From NCBI GenBank assembly GCA_024400115.1, contig JAKSNF010000014.1, positions 1-64,000 of the forward strand: a stretch of DNA of 64,000 bases, given 5' to 3'. A program made the translations under genes and the position numbers. Below are positions 50,729-60,393 of the stretch, piece after piece (the first letter of the stretch is position 1; each line of letters begins with the position of its first letter). Origin of the DNA: Paludibacteraceae bacterium. Its GTDB lineage: Bacteria > Bacteroidota > Bacteroidia > Bacteroidales > Paludibacteraceae. The notes beneath the pieces are model-generated. The model had not been told where the DNA came from. It saw only the letters and a program-made list of their open reading frames with translations, and did not search any database.

Positions 50729-52080
50729 GAATACACTTTATTGCGATAGGTGGGGCGGCAATGCATAACTTAGCATTAGCCGTAGCCGGAAAAGAGGGTT
50801 ACGTAGTAACGGGTTCGGACGACGAGATCTTTGATCCCGCCCTAACCCACTTACGTGACGCCGGTTTATTGCCCGACGAGATGGGTTGGCACCCCGAGCG
50901 CATAACGCCCGATATAGATGCCATCATCTTAGGCATGCACGCCAGAGAGGATAATCCCGAACTGGTACGTGCCCGCGAGTTAGGTATCCGAATCTACTCT
51001 TTCCCCGAGTACCTCTACGAGCAGACGAAGGATAAGATTCGTATTGTTGTAGGCGGTAGCCACGGTAAGACAACCACCACCTCTATGATTCTCTATGTGC
51101 TCCAACACCTCGGTATAGAAGCCGATTATATGGTGGGAGCACAGATAGAGGGTTTTGAACGAATGGTGAGACTGTCCTCCACGGCTAAATATGCCGTCTT
51201 TGAAGGAGACGAATACCTCACTTCTCCCCTCGACCTACGCAGTAAGTTCTTGTGGTATCACCCCCATATAGCCATCCTTACGGGGATAGCATGGGATCAT
51301 ATCAATGTCTTCCCCACCTTCCCGCTGTACGTGGATACGTTTAGGAAGTTTGCAAATAGTATAAGTCAAACCTTCATCTACTATCAGCGGGACGAGAACC
51401 TGCAAGCGATTGCCGCCGAACTGCCCGATACGATTCAGACCATCCCTTATATCGAGTATGAGGGAGAGGTCCCGATGGAGGTCTTTGGCAAACATAACAT
51501 GCAGAACCTGCAAGCCGCCTGCTTAGCCTGTGAACAGATAGGTGTGCCGAGAGAGAAGTTCTACGAGACGATAGCCTCCTTCACGGGAGCGAGCAATCGG
51601 TTGGAGTTGATAGATAAGGTGAATGGGGAAAGGTTAGAGGACGGCGTTAAACGCCTACAGGTAACCAAGGTTGCATATAAAGATTTTGCTCATAGCCCAA
51701 GTAAACTGAAAGCTACTATTGCCGCCGTACGCGAGCATCACCCTAATCTGCGCCTCGTGGCTGCTATGGAGTTGCATACGTTCTCTTCGCTGATGGCTTC
51801 GTTCCTACCTCAATACAAAGATTGTATGGCGGATGCGGATATAGCTTATGTCTATTTTAATCCTAAGGTGATAGAGCATAAAAGCCTCCAAAAGATTAGT
51901 GCAGAAGATGTAAAGAACGCCTTTGGCACGAAAAATGTAGAGGTGTTTACGGACAGTGAGGCTCTGCAAGCCCAACTACGTTCGCTCAGTTACGAGAACA
52001 CAGCTCTGTTGATGATGACCTCCGGAACGTTTGACGGCATTCATATTAACGAATTTGCAAAACAACTGATCAATGGATAA
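50725..52080 (+). CDS. mpl: Mur ligase family peptidoglycan-recycling enzyme Mpl
   Basis: The 451-aa product begins MRIHFIAIGGAAMHNLALAV and has the Mur ligase ATP motif VVGGSHGKTTTTSM, EGDEYL and NRLE-L, and KDFAHSPSK, all typical of Mpl (UDP-N-acetylmuramate:L-Ala-gamma-D-Glu-meso-DAP ligase). It reattaches recycled tripeptide to UDP-MurNAc. Residues about 297-314 (DKVNGERLEDGVKRLQVTK) lengthen the loop between NRLEL and VAYKDF; the DNA there contains the small palindrome GGCGTTAAACGCC, reminiscent of the filler hairpins. It overlaps tig and the deaminase gene. Confidence 0.9.
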   Translation: MRIHFIAIGGAAMHNLALAVAGKEGYVVTGSDDEIFDPALTHLRDAGLLPDEMGWHPERITPDIDAIILGMHAREDNPELVRARELGIRIYSFPEYLYEQTKDKIRIVVGGSHGKTTTTSMILYVLQHLGIEADYMVGAQIEGFERMVRLSSTAKYAVFEGDEYLTSPLDLRSKFLWYHPHIAILTGIAWDHINVFPTFPLYVDTFRKFANSISQTFIYYQRDENLQAIAAELPDTIQTIPYIEYEGEVPMEVFGKHNMQNLQAACLACEQIGVPREKFYETIASFTGASNRLELIDKVNGERLEDGVKRLQVTKVAYKDFAHSPSKLKATIAAVREHHPNLRLVAAMELHTFSSLMASFLPQYKDCMADADIAYVYFNPKVIEHKSLQKISAEDVKNAFGTKNVEVFTDSEALQAQLRSLSYENTALLMMTSGTFDGIHINEFAKQLING

Positions 52081-52486
52081 ACAACTTAAAAGGGACTACC
52101 TATATATGCGAATGGCCAAGACGTGGTCGGAAAACAGTTACTGCCAACGTCGCCAAGTAGGTGCACTGATCGTCAAAGAGAACATGATTATCTCGGACGG
52201 TTATAATGGTACTCCCAGCGGTTTTGAGAACCACTGTGAGGACGATAATAACGTAAGCAAACCCTATGTACTGCATGCCGAAGCTAATGCCATCACTAAA
52301 GTGGCACGTAGTCATAACAGCAGCGAGGGAGCTACCTTGTACGTTACCACCTCGCCTTGCATGGAGTGCTCCAAACTCATTATCCAATCAGGAATCAAGC
52401 GTGTGGTCTATGAAGAAGAATACCGTATTCATGACGGCTTAGATATTCTCCGCAGAGCAGGAATAGAAGTAGTGCATTTAGTTTAG
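52073..52486 (+). CDS. dCMP deaminase family protein (ComEB-like)
   Basis: The 137-aa product has the cytidine/deoxycytidylate deaminase zinc motifs HAEANAI and PCMECSKLI, and the family opening YLYMRMAKTWSENSYCQRRQVGALIVK. It deaminates dCMP to dUMP for thymidylate synthesis. A cluster of His/Cys outside the active site (HCEDDNN) may hold an allosteric metal as in phage T4 and other dCMP deaminases. It overlaps mpl by 8 bp and is 4 bp from the protease gene. Confidence 0.88.
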   Translation: MDKQLKRDYLYMRMAKTWSENSYCQRRQVGALIVKENMIISDGYNGTPSGFENHCEDDNNVSKPYVLHAEANAITKVARSHNSSEGATLYVTTSPCMECSKLIIQSGIKRVVYEEEYRIHDGLDILRRAGIEVVHLV

Positions 52487-52489
52487 ATT

Positions 52490-54094
52490 ATGAAGAAGTA
52501 TATTTTACCGACGGTTATCGTAGTAGCGGTTATGTTGGGGTTCCTTATCGGGAACGCTCGTAGCAATAAAGCCAATGCCCAACGAGTTATTATTAACGGA
52601 GAGCAGATTTATACTGTTCCCGATAGTAAAGTAGAGCAGTTGCTCAACCTCATGCAGAACCAGTATGTTGATGCTCTCAACATGGACTCGATAACGGATG
52701 AGGTGATGGCAGATTTCATTAAACGTTTGGATCCCCATTCCTCATATATACCCAAAGAAGATCTTGAATTAGTCAACTCCGCACTGAGTGGTTCGTTCTC
52801 GGGTATAGGAGTGCAGTTCACTATTCAGAATGACACTATTCATATAGTCGCCGTCATCTCGGGCGGACCGAGTGAGGGCGTGGGCGTATTGGCAGGCGAT
52901 AAGATTGTGTCCGTCAACGACTCTAACTTCACCGGTAAGGGTGTCAATAATGAGCGTGTGATGCACACCCTACGCGGAGAAAAGGGTACGGAAGTAACCA
53001 TTGGAGTTGTTCGTGCAGGTTGTGCCGATACCTTACACTTCACTATCACCCGTGGTGATATACCGGTTAAGTCGGTAGATGCAGCATTCATTATCAACAA
53101 AAACATCGGTTTTATACGTGTCAATAAGTTTGGTGAAACAACGTATAATGAGTTTATCTCCGCATTAGCTGAGTTACGGCAAAAAGGGGCTACCTCTTAT
53201 ATCGTTGACTTGCGTGAGAACTCGGGCGGATACATGGACCAAGCCATTAAGATGGCGAATGAGTTCTTGTCTAACAATGATCTGATTGTGTATTCGCAAG
53301 GACGCGCCTATCCCAAATACGAAGCACGTGCCAATGGTAGAGGACGTTTCCAGAACGTACCTATTGTGGTCTTAATAGATGACTTCTCGGCTTCCGCCAG
53401 TGAGATTTTTTCCGGTGCCATACAAGATAATGATAGAGGCACCATCATCGGTCGTCGCTCGTTCGGTAAGGGATTAGTTCAACAACAAATGCCCTTCGCA
53501 GACGGCAGTGCCGTTCGTTTAACGGTGGCTCGTTACTACACCCCCAGCGGCAGATGTATCCAACGCCCCTACGAATTAGGTAAGCAAGAAGATTATGAGA
53601 AGGATATGCTCAACCGCTTTGAGCATGGGGAGTTCTTCAATCAAGATAGCATCCACTTTACAGACACCACTCGTTATTACACCAAGAAAGGTCGCGTCGT
53701 ATTAGGTGGTGGCGGTATCATGCCCGACATCTTTGTAGGACGAGATACGAGTTTGAACACCCCCTATTATAACAAAGTGGTTAACTTGGCTTTCACCTAT
53801 CAGTTTGCTTATCAGTATGTAGATCAACACCGCAAAACCCTTAGTCAATATAAGGATTGGCAAAGTTTAGAGCAATACTTAATCAAGCAAGACGTTTTGA
53901 AAGAGTTTATCTCGTTCTGCGAGAAGAAAGATGTTGCGCCTCATTGGGATCAAATAAATAAGTCCCGCCCATTATTGACGAGACTTATTCATGCTTATAT
54001 CGTTCGCGATGTTTTAGGAGATGAAGGTTTCTTCCCCCTCTTCGAGCGCGATGACGAGATCACTAAGCGAGCGGTTATAGAGCTTTCAAAGTAG
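52490..54094 (+). CDS. S41-family carboxy-terminal processing protease
   Basis: The 534-aa product has one N-terminal membrane anchor (MKKYILPTVIVVAVMLGFLIG), a helical part (LNLMQNQYVDALNMDSITDEV), a PDZ domain (GSFSGIGVQF...VLAGDKIVSVNDSNF) and the S41 catalytic core with Ser in LIDDFSASASEIFSGAIQDN and Lys in RSFGKGLVQQQ. It probably faces the periplasm and trims C-termini or degrades envelope proteins. It is convergent with pepD, overlapping its 3' end by 20 bp. Confidence 0.9.
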   Translation: MKKYILPTVIVVAVMLGFLIGNARSNKANAQRVIINGEQIYTVPDSKVEQLLNLMQNQYVDALNMDSITDEVMADFIKRLDPHSSYIPKEDLELVNSALSGSFSGIGVQFTIQNDTIHIVAVISGGPSEGVGVLAGDKIVSVNDSNFTGKGVNNERVMHTLRGEKGTEVTIGVVRAGCADTLHFTITRGDIPVKSVDAAFIINKNIGFIRVNKFGETTYNEFISALAELRQKGATSYIVDLRENSGGYMDQAIKMANEFLSNNDLIVYSQGRAYPKYEARANGRGRFQNVPIVVLIDDFSASASEIFSGAIQDNDRGTIIGRRSFGKGLVQQQMPFADGSAVRLTVARYYTPSGRCIQRPYELGKQEDYEKDMLNRFEHGEFFNQDSIHFTDTTRYYTKKGRVVLGGGGIMPDIFVGRDTSLNTPYYNKVVNLAFTYQFAYQYVDQHRKTLSQYKDWQSLEQYLIKQDVLKEFISFCEKKDVAPHWDQINKSRPLLTRLIHAYIVRDVLGDEGFFPLFERDDEITKRAVIELSK

Positions 54095-55520
54095 CTAATA
54101 CGTACTGATACAGTTTCTGTACAGTAGCAATGTTCACACGCTCTTCGGGCGAGTGCGGGTGTTCGATGGTAGGACCAAAGGAGATCATCTGCATACCCGG
54201 GTAGTTACGACCGATGATACCGCATTCCAATCCGGCATGGATAGTGACTACGCGCGGCTCAGTGCCAAACTCGTTCTTATACACCTCTTTCATGGTAGCC
54301 AATAAGGGCGACTTGAAGTTGGGTTTCCAACCCGGGTAAGCACCCGAGAAACGCACCTTAGCACCCGCCATAGCAAAAGCCGATTGGATGATTTGTTTGA
54401 GTTCTTCCTTGCGGCTCTCAACCGACGAGCGGGTGAGGCAATAAACGTTCACTTTCTTGTTCTTGGTCTGAATGATAGCTAAGTTATTACTGGTTTCTAC
54501 AATATCGGGCATAGCGTCTATACGACGATAAACACCATGAGGACAAAGCGTGATGGCGTGAATAAGGAAGTCTTGGACATCCTCGGGCATTTGTTTGCGT
54601 ACACGCTTCACTTCGGTCATGGTCAGACTGATATTATCCTCTACTCCATCAAACTCACGAATGAACGTATCTTCATATTCATCTACAATCGTTTGCAAGT
54701 CTTCTTTCCAATCGGCAGGAACAGTGATAACGGCACTTGCCTCACGTGGGATAGCGTTTCTCAAACTACCACCATCAACCGATACCAAGCGGGCACCGCA
54801 AGTAGCGACAGCATCTTTAAGGAAACGGAAGAGCAGTTTGATGGCATTGGCGCGTTGCATATGTATATCACAACCCGAGTGACCACCCTTGCAACCCTTG
54901 AGGTCAATACGCAGAGCGATGTCACCTTTCTCTACATCCACGGGAGTAAAGTCAAACGTAGCTTGTGTATCCACGCCTCCGGCACAACCCACATAGAGTT
55001 CACCCTCTGTTTCAGAGTCGAGGTTAAGTAGTGTCTTACCTTGCAGGAAACCTGCTTTGAGAGCAAAAGCACCATACATACCCGTTTCTTCATCTACCGT
55101 AAAGAAAGCCTCTAAGGGAGGATGAACAACGTTCTTATCGGCTAAGATAGCCATGGCAACAGCCACACCTATACCATTATCTGCACCCAGAGTTGTTCCG
55201 TCTGCCGTCACCCACTCCTTATTATCTTCCACGTACGCGCGTATAGGGTCTTTGGCAAAATCGAAGTTCACATCTGAATTCTTTTGCGGAACCATATCCA
55301 TGTGACCTTGGAGAATAACGCCCGGATGATTCTCTAAACCCGGAGTAGCGGGTTTGCGAATAACGACATTACCGATGGCATCAACATGAGTTTCTAAACC
55401 GAGACTACGTCCGTAGTCTGCTAAAAATTGAGAGACAGCCTCTTTCTGTCCCGAGGGACGCGGAATGAGGTTCAGTTCGTGGAAATGTTTCCACACTTGT
55501 TTGGGTTCTTGATTAGTCAT
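54075..55520 (-). CDS. pepD: Aminoacyl-histidine dipeptidase
   Basis: The 481-aa product is an M20C metallopeptidase: LQGHMDMVPQKNS (first zinc His/Asp), LGADNGIGVAVAMA (bridging Asp), TVDEETGMYGAFAL (Glu pair), CKGGHSGCDIH and the late SFGPTIEHPHSPEERVNI. It hydrolyses Xaa-His and other dipeptides in the cytoplasm. Length and motifs are standard for the Bacteroidetes PepD. The ORF overlaps the convergent protease gene by 20 bp. Confidence 0.95.
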   Translation of the reverse strand: MTNQEPKQVWKHFHELNLIPRPSGQKEAVSQFLADYGRSLGLETHVDAIGNVVIRKPATPGLENHPGVILQGHMDMVPQKNSDVNFDFAKDPIRAYVEDNKEWVTADGTTLGADNGIGVAVAMAILADKNVVHPPLEAFFTVDEETGMYGAFALKAGFLQGKTLLNLDSETEGELYVGCAGGVDTQATFDFTPVDVEKGDIALRIDLKGCKGGHSGCDIHMQRANAIKLLFRFLKDAVATCGARLVSVDGGSLRNAIPREASAVITVPADWKEDLQTIVDEYEDTFIREFDGVEDNISLTMTEVKRVRKQMPEDVQDFLIHAITLCPHGVYRRIDAMPDIVETSNNLAIIQTKNKKVNVYCLTRSSVESRKEELKQIIQSAFAMAGAKVRFSGAYPGWKPNFKSPLLATMKEVYKNEFGTEPRVVTIHAGLECGIIGRNYPGMQMISFGPTIEHPHSPEERVNIATVQKLYQYVLATLKAL

Positions 55521-55524
55521 ACTA

Positions 55525-56559
55525 TTAGTGAATGGTTAATTCCCCGACAAGGGGTTGTTGTAATAATATTTTTATTTGTTCTACATCATCAGGATAGGTT
55601 CCAAAAAGGAACATGAGTTTAGCCAGCAATGCCTCCGTTGTCATATCATACCCTGACAGCACGCCGGCTTTGAGCAGATTACGGCTCACATCATATAGTT
55701 GCATATCCACCGAACCGGTACTGCACTGGGTCTTATTCACGATGATAACCCCTCGCTCTATTGCCGAACGGAGTTGCTCATAAAGCCAATCGTAGGAAGG
55801 TGCGTTTCCTGCTCCATAGGTCTCTAATACCACTGCCTTGAGGTTAGGTGTATTGAGGATTGCCGCCACCACCTGCTCGGTGATTCCGGGGAAGAGTTTG
55901 AGGATGGCTACGTTTCGGTCTAACGCAGTATGAACCTCCAGCGGAGCAACGGTTTGAGGGTAATGAATCAGTTGTTCATTATACGTTATGTGCACTCCGG
56001 CTTGCGCCAAGGGAGTATAATTATAGGAATAGAACGCAGAGAAATGCTCCGCATTACGTTTGGTTGTTCGATTGGCTCGGAAGAGGTGTCCTTCAAAGAA
56101 AATAGTCACTTCAGGTACCATCGCACTCCCGTCTTTCCGCTTGGCGGCAGCTATCTCAATGGCGGTGAGCAGATTCTCTTTGGCGTCCGAACGAAGGACA
56201 CCTATCGGTAATTGAGAACCGGTAAAAACAACTGGTTTGGATAAGTTTCCTAACATGAAACTGAGAGCAGACGCTGAATAAGCCATCGTATCCGTACCAT
56301 GCAAGATAACGAATCCGTCATAGTCATTGTAATGACTCTTCACTGCCTCTGCCATATGAACCCAATCGTTAGGGTGAACGTCAGAGGAGTCAATCATAGA
56401 ATCAAACGCTATGACTTCAATATGAAAATCCGCTTCATTTAGTTCCGGCACAAAATGTTTAAACGTGGACAAGGAAGCAGGGCATAAAGCACCCGTTTTA
56501 TTCTTTTGGACCATAGAAATGGTTCCTCCTGTCATTATTAGTAATACTTTGGCACGCAT
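55525..56559 (-). CDS. ansA: Type I L-asparaginase
   Basis: The 344-aa product has both asparaginase threonine motifs, MTGGTISMVQ near the start and LHGTDTMAYSASALSFML around residue 100, plus YGAGNAPS and the late Ser/Lys region. It converts asparagine to aspartate and ammonia in the cytoplasm (type I, no signal peptide). It sits 4 bp after pepD's start side and is divergent from the response-regulator gene. Confidence 0.92.
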   Translation of the reverse strand: MRAKVLLIMTGGTISMVQKNKTGALCPASLSTFKHFVPELNEADFHIEVIAFDSMIDSSDVHPNDWVHMAEAVKSHYNDYDGFVILHGTDTMAYSASALSFMLGNLSKPVVFTGSQLPIGVLRSDAKENLLTAIEIAAAKRKDGSAMVPEVTIFFEGHLFRANRTTKRNAEHFSAFYSYNYTPLAQAGVHITYNEQLIHYPQTVAPLEVHTALDRNVAILKLFPGITEQVVAAILNTPNLKAVVLETYGAGNAPSYDWLYEQLRSAIERGVIIVNKTQCSTGSVDMQLYDVSRNLLKAGVLSGYDMTTEALLAKLMFLFGTYPDDVEQIKILLQQPLVGELTIH

Positions 56560-56579
56560 TTTGTATATGTTTTTATGTT

Positions 56580-57257
56580 ATGAAAGAAAGAAAAAAGCGT
56601 ATATTATTAGCAGATGCTGAAATTAATTTGGCTTCCGTCTTTTCTGATTTCCTCGTAAGTAAGGGTTTTGTTGTTAATATTATTTCTGATGGCGGTCAGG
56701 TTCTGACCGCCATTCAGTCTGCTCACTACGATTTAGTAGTGATGGACCTCAACCTTCCTTCTAAGAACGGCTTCGACTTACTCCGTGAGGTGCGCCGTAG
56801 CAAAGACATACCCGTTATTGTTCTAACGGCTCGCTCTGCTCGTGAGGATATCATCCGCGCCTTTGAAGAAGGGTGTGATGATTTTATCACCAAGCCTTTC
56901 TCTATGGATATTGCCGTTTGCCGTATCAATGCCGTCCTTCGTCGTTTTGGTAAGGAGGAGAATAATCTGCCCACTACCTTCCAATTCGGGAAGAAAGTTT
57001 TTGATTCCGTTCGCCAAACCATTGATGGTCAACACCTCTCGGGTAAAGAGAACGACCTTCTATTAGTCTTGGCTCGCAATGAGGGACAAGTTGTGGATCG
57101 TCATCTACTTCTTACCTCCATCTGGGCAGCGGACAACTATTTCGCCGCACGCTCATTGGCTGTCTATGTCAATCACCTCCGTCATTTCTTGGAGGGAACA
57201 CCTTATACTATCTATGGTGTTACAGGAAAGGGCTATAAGCTTATTTGCTTAAAATAA
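56580..57257 (+). CDS. OmpR-family response regulator without an adjacent kinase
   Basis: The 225-aa product has a receiver domain with acidic pocket (LLADAE) and phospho-acceptor Asp56 in LVVMDLNLPSKNGFDLL, T in VIVLTARSA and K in FITKPFS. The C-terminal winged-helix domain (LSGKENDLLLVLARNEGQVVDRHLLLTSIW...RSLAVYVNHLRHFLEG...VTGKGYKLI) is of the OmpR type. No sensor kinase is nearby. The signal and targets are unknown. Its 3' end overlaps the parC 3' end by 9 bp (convergent). Confidence 0.92.
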   Translation: MKERKKRILLADAEINLASVFSDFLVSKGFVVNIISDGGQVLTAIQSAHYDLVVMDLNLPSKNGFDLLREVRRSKDIPVIVLTARSAREDIIRAFEEGCDDFITKPFSMDIAVCRINAVLRRFGKEENNLPTTFQFGKKVFDSVRQTIDGQHLSGKENDLLLVLARNEGQVVDRHLLLTSIWAADNYFAARSLAVYVNHLRHFLEGTPYTIYGVTGKGYKLICLK

Positions 57258-59879
57258 ACTTAATTGCTCCTCTTGCTCACCATTCGTTATCGTTAGTTTA
57301 ATCGGAGATTCCGTTTTCTTCGGAGTCTCCGGTTCTTGTTTCTCCGGCTCTTCTCCTTCTTCCGGAGTTTCCGGAGTATCAGGTGTCTCCGGTTCTTCGG
57401 GAGGTTCTGGTGTTATGTCTTCTATCTTAGCGATGTCTAAGGTCGAGATACGTTTGCCTTTGGCTTTAGGCGATTTGGCTTCGATGAACTCGGACATAAC
57501 GAGGGTCATGGGGGCACGATTCTCGTCTTTAAAGGTAACAAGGAAAGTGGCATCCTCTCTATCGCTGATTACCACCATCTGACTGCGGTCGTCTTCGCCC
57601 AAGAGGTTCTGCGATTTGGCTTGTGCATCAAACGTAAAACGTTTAGCATAGTAATACCCTAATTCGGCATTCCATAATGCCACCGACCAAACCTTCTCGG
57701 GGTTATATTTCTCCATTCGATAGATATCGTTCTCGAAATGGGCCGTCAAGTCAAAGGATGTCAAGAAATAGTCTCCCTTATTGGTGATAACCAATATACG
57801 ATCCTCGTCTTGGAACTCCCCTAAGTAACGTCCTTGACCATCGTAATTGATACGCAGTATATCCGGATCAAACCAAACCTTACGTCCACCCAAAGTGGAG
57901 CGCCCTTTCTGCTTGAGGGTAATGGACTTGATATCATATTTAGTAAGCACATTACCTCGGGCACTGCGCGACTTAACGGCTAATTCGCTCAAGTCTTTGT
58001 TTACCTCCAGTTTCTTAAGATGGAGTGCCGGTTTGAGTTGTACGCGAATAATTTCGGCCTCACCATTAGGATTGGCAGTGAAATAAACCACCTTACTTCC
58101 CGCTTTCCCTTGCGTCAAGTCGTATTCTTTATCGCGTGCCACACCTGTCACGCAAAAGCGTTTCATAAAGTATGTCCCGCCCTTACCGTCCTTGTAAACA
58201 ACGTTATAGATGGTGCGCGTGTCGTTCTTCTTGAAGATATCTACATGTAGGATGTCTGTACCGATAAAGCACTTATCCGTTACTTTCGTAATCTTATATT
58301 TACCATCCTTATGGAAAACAATGATATCATCTAAGTCGGAGCAGTTGCATAAGAAATCGGCATCCTTAAGAGCGGTTCCAATGAAACCTTCAGTATAATT
58401 GATAAATAGCTTCTTATTCGCCTCAACCACAGTCTTGACATTGATGGACGCAAAGTTGCGCACTTCCGTGCGACGGGGATACAGACTGCCGTATTTAGCT
58501 TTGAGTGTTTCAAACCATTTGAGTGTATATTCGGTGAGGTGATTGAGATTCTTAACCGTCTCTTTGATTTGTTTATCCAGGCTCTTCATCAGTTCGTCCG
58601 CTTTCTTAGAGTCGAACTTAGTAATACGAATCATGCGAATCTCAAATAGTTTCTCTATATCTTCCGTTCTAACCTCACGAATGAGTTGGGCTTTGAATGG
58701 AGTCAGTTCTTGATCCACAAAAGCAATCAAGGCTTCTTTATTGGGCGCGTTCTCATACCCTTCTTTCTTATAGATGCGATTCTCAATGAAGATACGTTCT
58801 AACGAGGTGTAGAAATACTGCTCCTCTAATTCACTCTTTTGAATCTCTAATTCCCACTTAAGCAGTTGCTTTGTGTGCTCTGTAGAATGCTTAAGTAGAG
58901 TGGTAACGTTAGTGAAGATAGGTTTCTTATCCTCAACCACGCAGCAATTAGGAGCGATACTGATTTCGCAATCGGTGAAAGCATAGAGGGCATCTATCGT
59001 CTTATCCGACGATGCGCCGGGGGCGAGTTGCACCATAATCTTAGCCTCCTCCGAAGTGAAGTCATCCACCTTCTTGATCTTTATCTTTCCATTATCTTGT
59101 GCCTTGATAATGGTCTCAATAATCTTGGCAGTCGTTGTGCCATAAGGTACTTGAGTGATAATGAGTGTCTTGTTATCATCCGATTTGGTAATCTTTGAGC
59201 GCACTTTCACCACACCGCCTCGTTCACCATCATTATAGCGATTCACATCTATCTCGCCTCCTGTTTGGAAGTCAGGGAAGAGTTGGAACTCTTCTCCACG
59301 AAGATACGCCATTGCGGCATCGCATAGTTCGTTGAAGTTATGAGGCAGGATCTTAGAGTTTAGACCTACAGCAATACCTTCCACTCCTTGCGCAAGCAAA
59401 AGCGGGAACTTAACGGGCAAGTGAATTGGTTCTTTCTTACGTCCGTCATAGCTCATCATCCACTCGGTGGTTTTAGGATTAAAGACGGTCTCTAAGGCAA
59501 ACTTACTCAACCTCGCTTCTATATAACGAGGAGCAGCAGCACCATCCCCCGTGAGGATATTGCCCCAGTTTCCTTGACAATCAATCAATAGGTCTTTTTG
59601 TCCTAATTGGACAAGAGCATCGCCAATGCTTGCATCACCATGTGGATGATACTGCATTGTTTGACCTACTATATTGGCCACCTTATTCATCTTACCATCG
59701 TCCACACACTTCATCGCATGTAAGATGCGGCGCTGAACCGGTTTGAGACCATCCTCAATAGCCGGAACAGCACGTTCCAAGATGACATACGATGCGTAAT
59801 CCAAGAACCAATCTTGGTACATACCCGTCAGATGGTATTTTACTTCTTCATCATCATTCATATCTCGATTGTTGCCCAA
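57249..59879 (-). CDS. parC: DNA topoisomerase IV subunit A (ParC/GyrA family), with acidic tail ending in QLSLF
   Basis: The 876-aa product has the GyrA/ParC breakage-reunion core: YASYVILERAVPAIEDGLKPVQRRIL, QTMQYHPHGDASIGDALV and the active-site Tyr in APRYIEARLSKFA. The C-terminal domain lacks a GyrA box, favouring ParC. Residues about 822-865 are a Pro/Glu/Thr-rich, TCTCCGG-repeat-encoded tail. The last five residues QLSLF match the DNA-clamp-binding pentapeptide Q-L-(S/D)-L-F. No parE is adjacent. It decatenates replicated chromosomes. Its 5' end overlaps folB. Confidence 0.9.
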   Translation of the reverse strand: MGNNRDMNDDEEVKYHLTGMYQDWFLDYASYVILERAVPAIEDGLKPVQRRILHAMKCVDDGKMNKVANIVGQTMQYHPHGDASIGDALVQLGQKDLLIDCQGNWGNILTGDGAAAPRYIEARLSKFALETVFNPKTTEWMMSYDGRKKEPIHLPVKFPLLLAQGVEGIAVGLNSKILPHNFNELCDAAMAYLRGEEFQLFPDFQTGGEIDVNRYNDGERGGVVKVRSKITKSDDNKTLIITQVPYGTTTAKIIETIIKAQDNGKIKIKKVDDFTSEEAKIMVQLAPGASSDKTIDALYAFTDCEISIAPNCCVVEDKKPIFTNVTTLLKHSTEHTKQLLKWELEIQKSELEEQYFYTSLERIFIENRIYKKEGYENAPNKEALIAFVDQELTPFKAQLIREVRTEDIEKLFEIRMIRITKFDSKKADELMKSLDKQIKETVKNLNHLTEYTLKWFETLKAKYGSLYPRRTEVRNFASINVKTVVEANKKLFINYTEGFIGTALKDADFLCNCSDLDDIIVFHKDGKYKITKVTDKCFIGTDILHVDIFKKNDTRTIYNVVYKDGKGGTYFMKRFCVTGVARDKEYDLTQGKAGSKVVYFTANPNGEAEIIRVQLKPALHLKKLEVNKDLSELAVKSRSARGNVLTKYDIKSITLKQKGRSTLGGRKVWFDPDILRINYDGQGRYLGEFQDEDRILVITNKGDYFLTSFDLTAHFENDIYRMEKYNPEKVWSVALWNAELGYYYAKRFTFDAQAKSQNLLGEDDRSQMVVISDREDATFLVTFKDENRAPMTLVMSEFIEAKSPKAKGKRISTLDIAKIEDITPEPPEEPETPDTPETPEEGEEPEKQEPETPKKTESPIKLTITNGEQEEQLSLF

Positions 59880-60196
59880 GCCACAGGACCTCCTAATGGA
59901 GGATTCTTTTTGCTAATCTTCACGTGAACCTCTGACTTCGGACATAGACGAAGCAGATGGGCTTGGATTTGACCGGCCACGCTTTCTAATAAATCCGTAG
60001 GATGAGACATCTCTTCCTTCACCGCATCATAGATGGTCTGATAGTTGAAGGTATCCTCCAATTTATCCGTCACCACCCCTCTCGGCGTAGGAAGGGTTAT
60101 GCTCACACTAACCCTAAATGTGTTTCCGTTGATTTTTTCTTCCGGAAACACTCCAATGCGAGCTTGCAATTCAATATCTTGCAAACTTATAACCAC
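59858..60196 (-). CDS. folB: Dihydroneopterin aldolase
   Basis: The 112-aa product has the FolB pattern: ISLQDIELQARIGVFPEEKINGN at the start, NTFRVSVSITL, and the C-terminal KISKKNPPLGGPVAWATIEI. It splits dihydroneopterin to hydroxymethyl-dihydropterin in folate synthesis, forming an octamer. The stop is 22 bp into parC, so the two genes are translationally coupled. It is the gene just after the small membrane protein. Confidence 0.9.
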   Translation of the reverse strand: MVISLQDIELQARIGVFPEEKINGNTFRVSVSITLPTPRGVVTDKLEDTFNYQTIYDAVKEEMSHPTDLLESVAGQIQAHLLRLCPKSEVHVKISKKNPPLGGPVAWATIEI

Positions 60197-60200
60197 TTGT

Positions 60201-60371
60201 TTACTTAACGAAACGATTCAAAAGGATAAAGGCTAATATACCTATTATCTGCAAAACTAAACCTATTACTAACAACAAGTTAGTAGTTGGAGTAAAATAG
60301 TAAACAACTAAGCTTGCGGCACCAAGCAACACCAGAATAATTCCGGCATAATCTTTTAAGAAAGTGTTCAT
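60201..60371 (-). CDS. Small membrane protein (56 aa), function unknown
   Basis: A 56-codon ORF read from ATG at 60371 to the TAA at 60201 gives MNTFLKDYAGIILVLLGAAS..., two hydrophobic segments (residues about 9-25 and 31-50) and a basic end (NRFVK). The position 4 bp before folB and the membrane pattern support it. From general knowledge, a short membrane protein of this kind is common in Bacteroidetes, but its function is unknown. Confidence 0.7.
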   Translation of the reverse strand: MNTFLKDYAGIILVLLGAASLVVYYFTPTTNLLLVIGLVLQIIGILAFILLNRFVK

Positions 60372-60393
60372 AATAATGTGTTTTTATGTGTTT

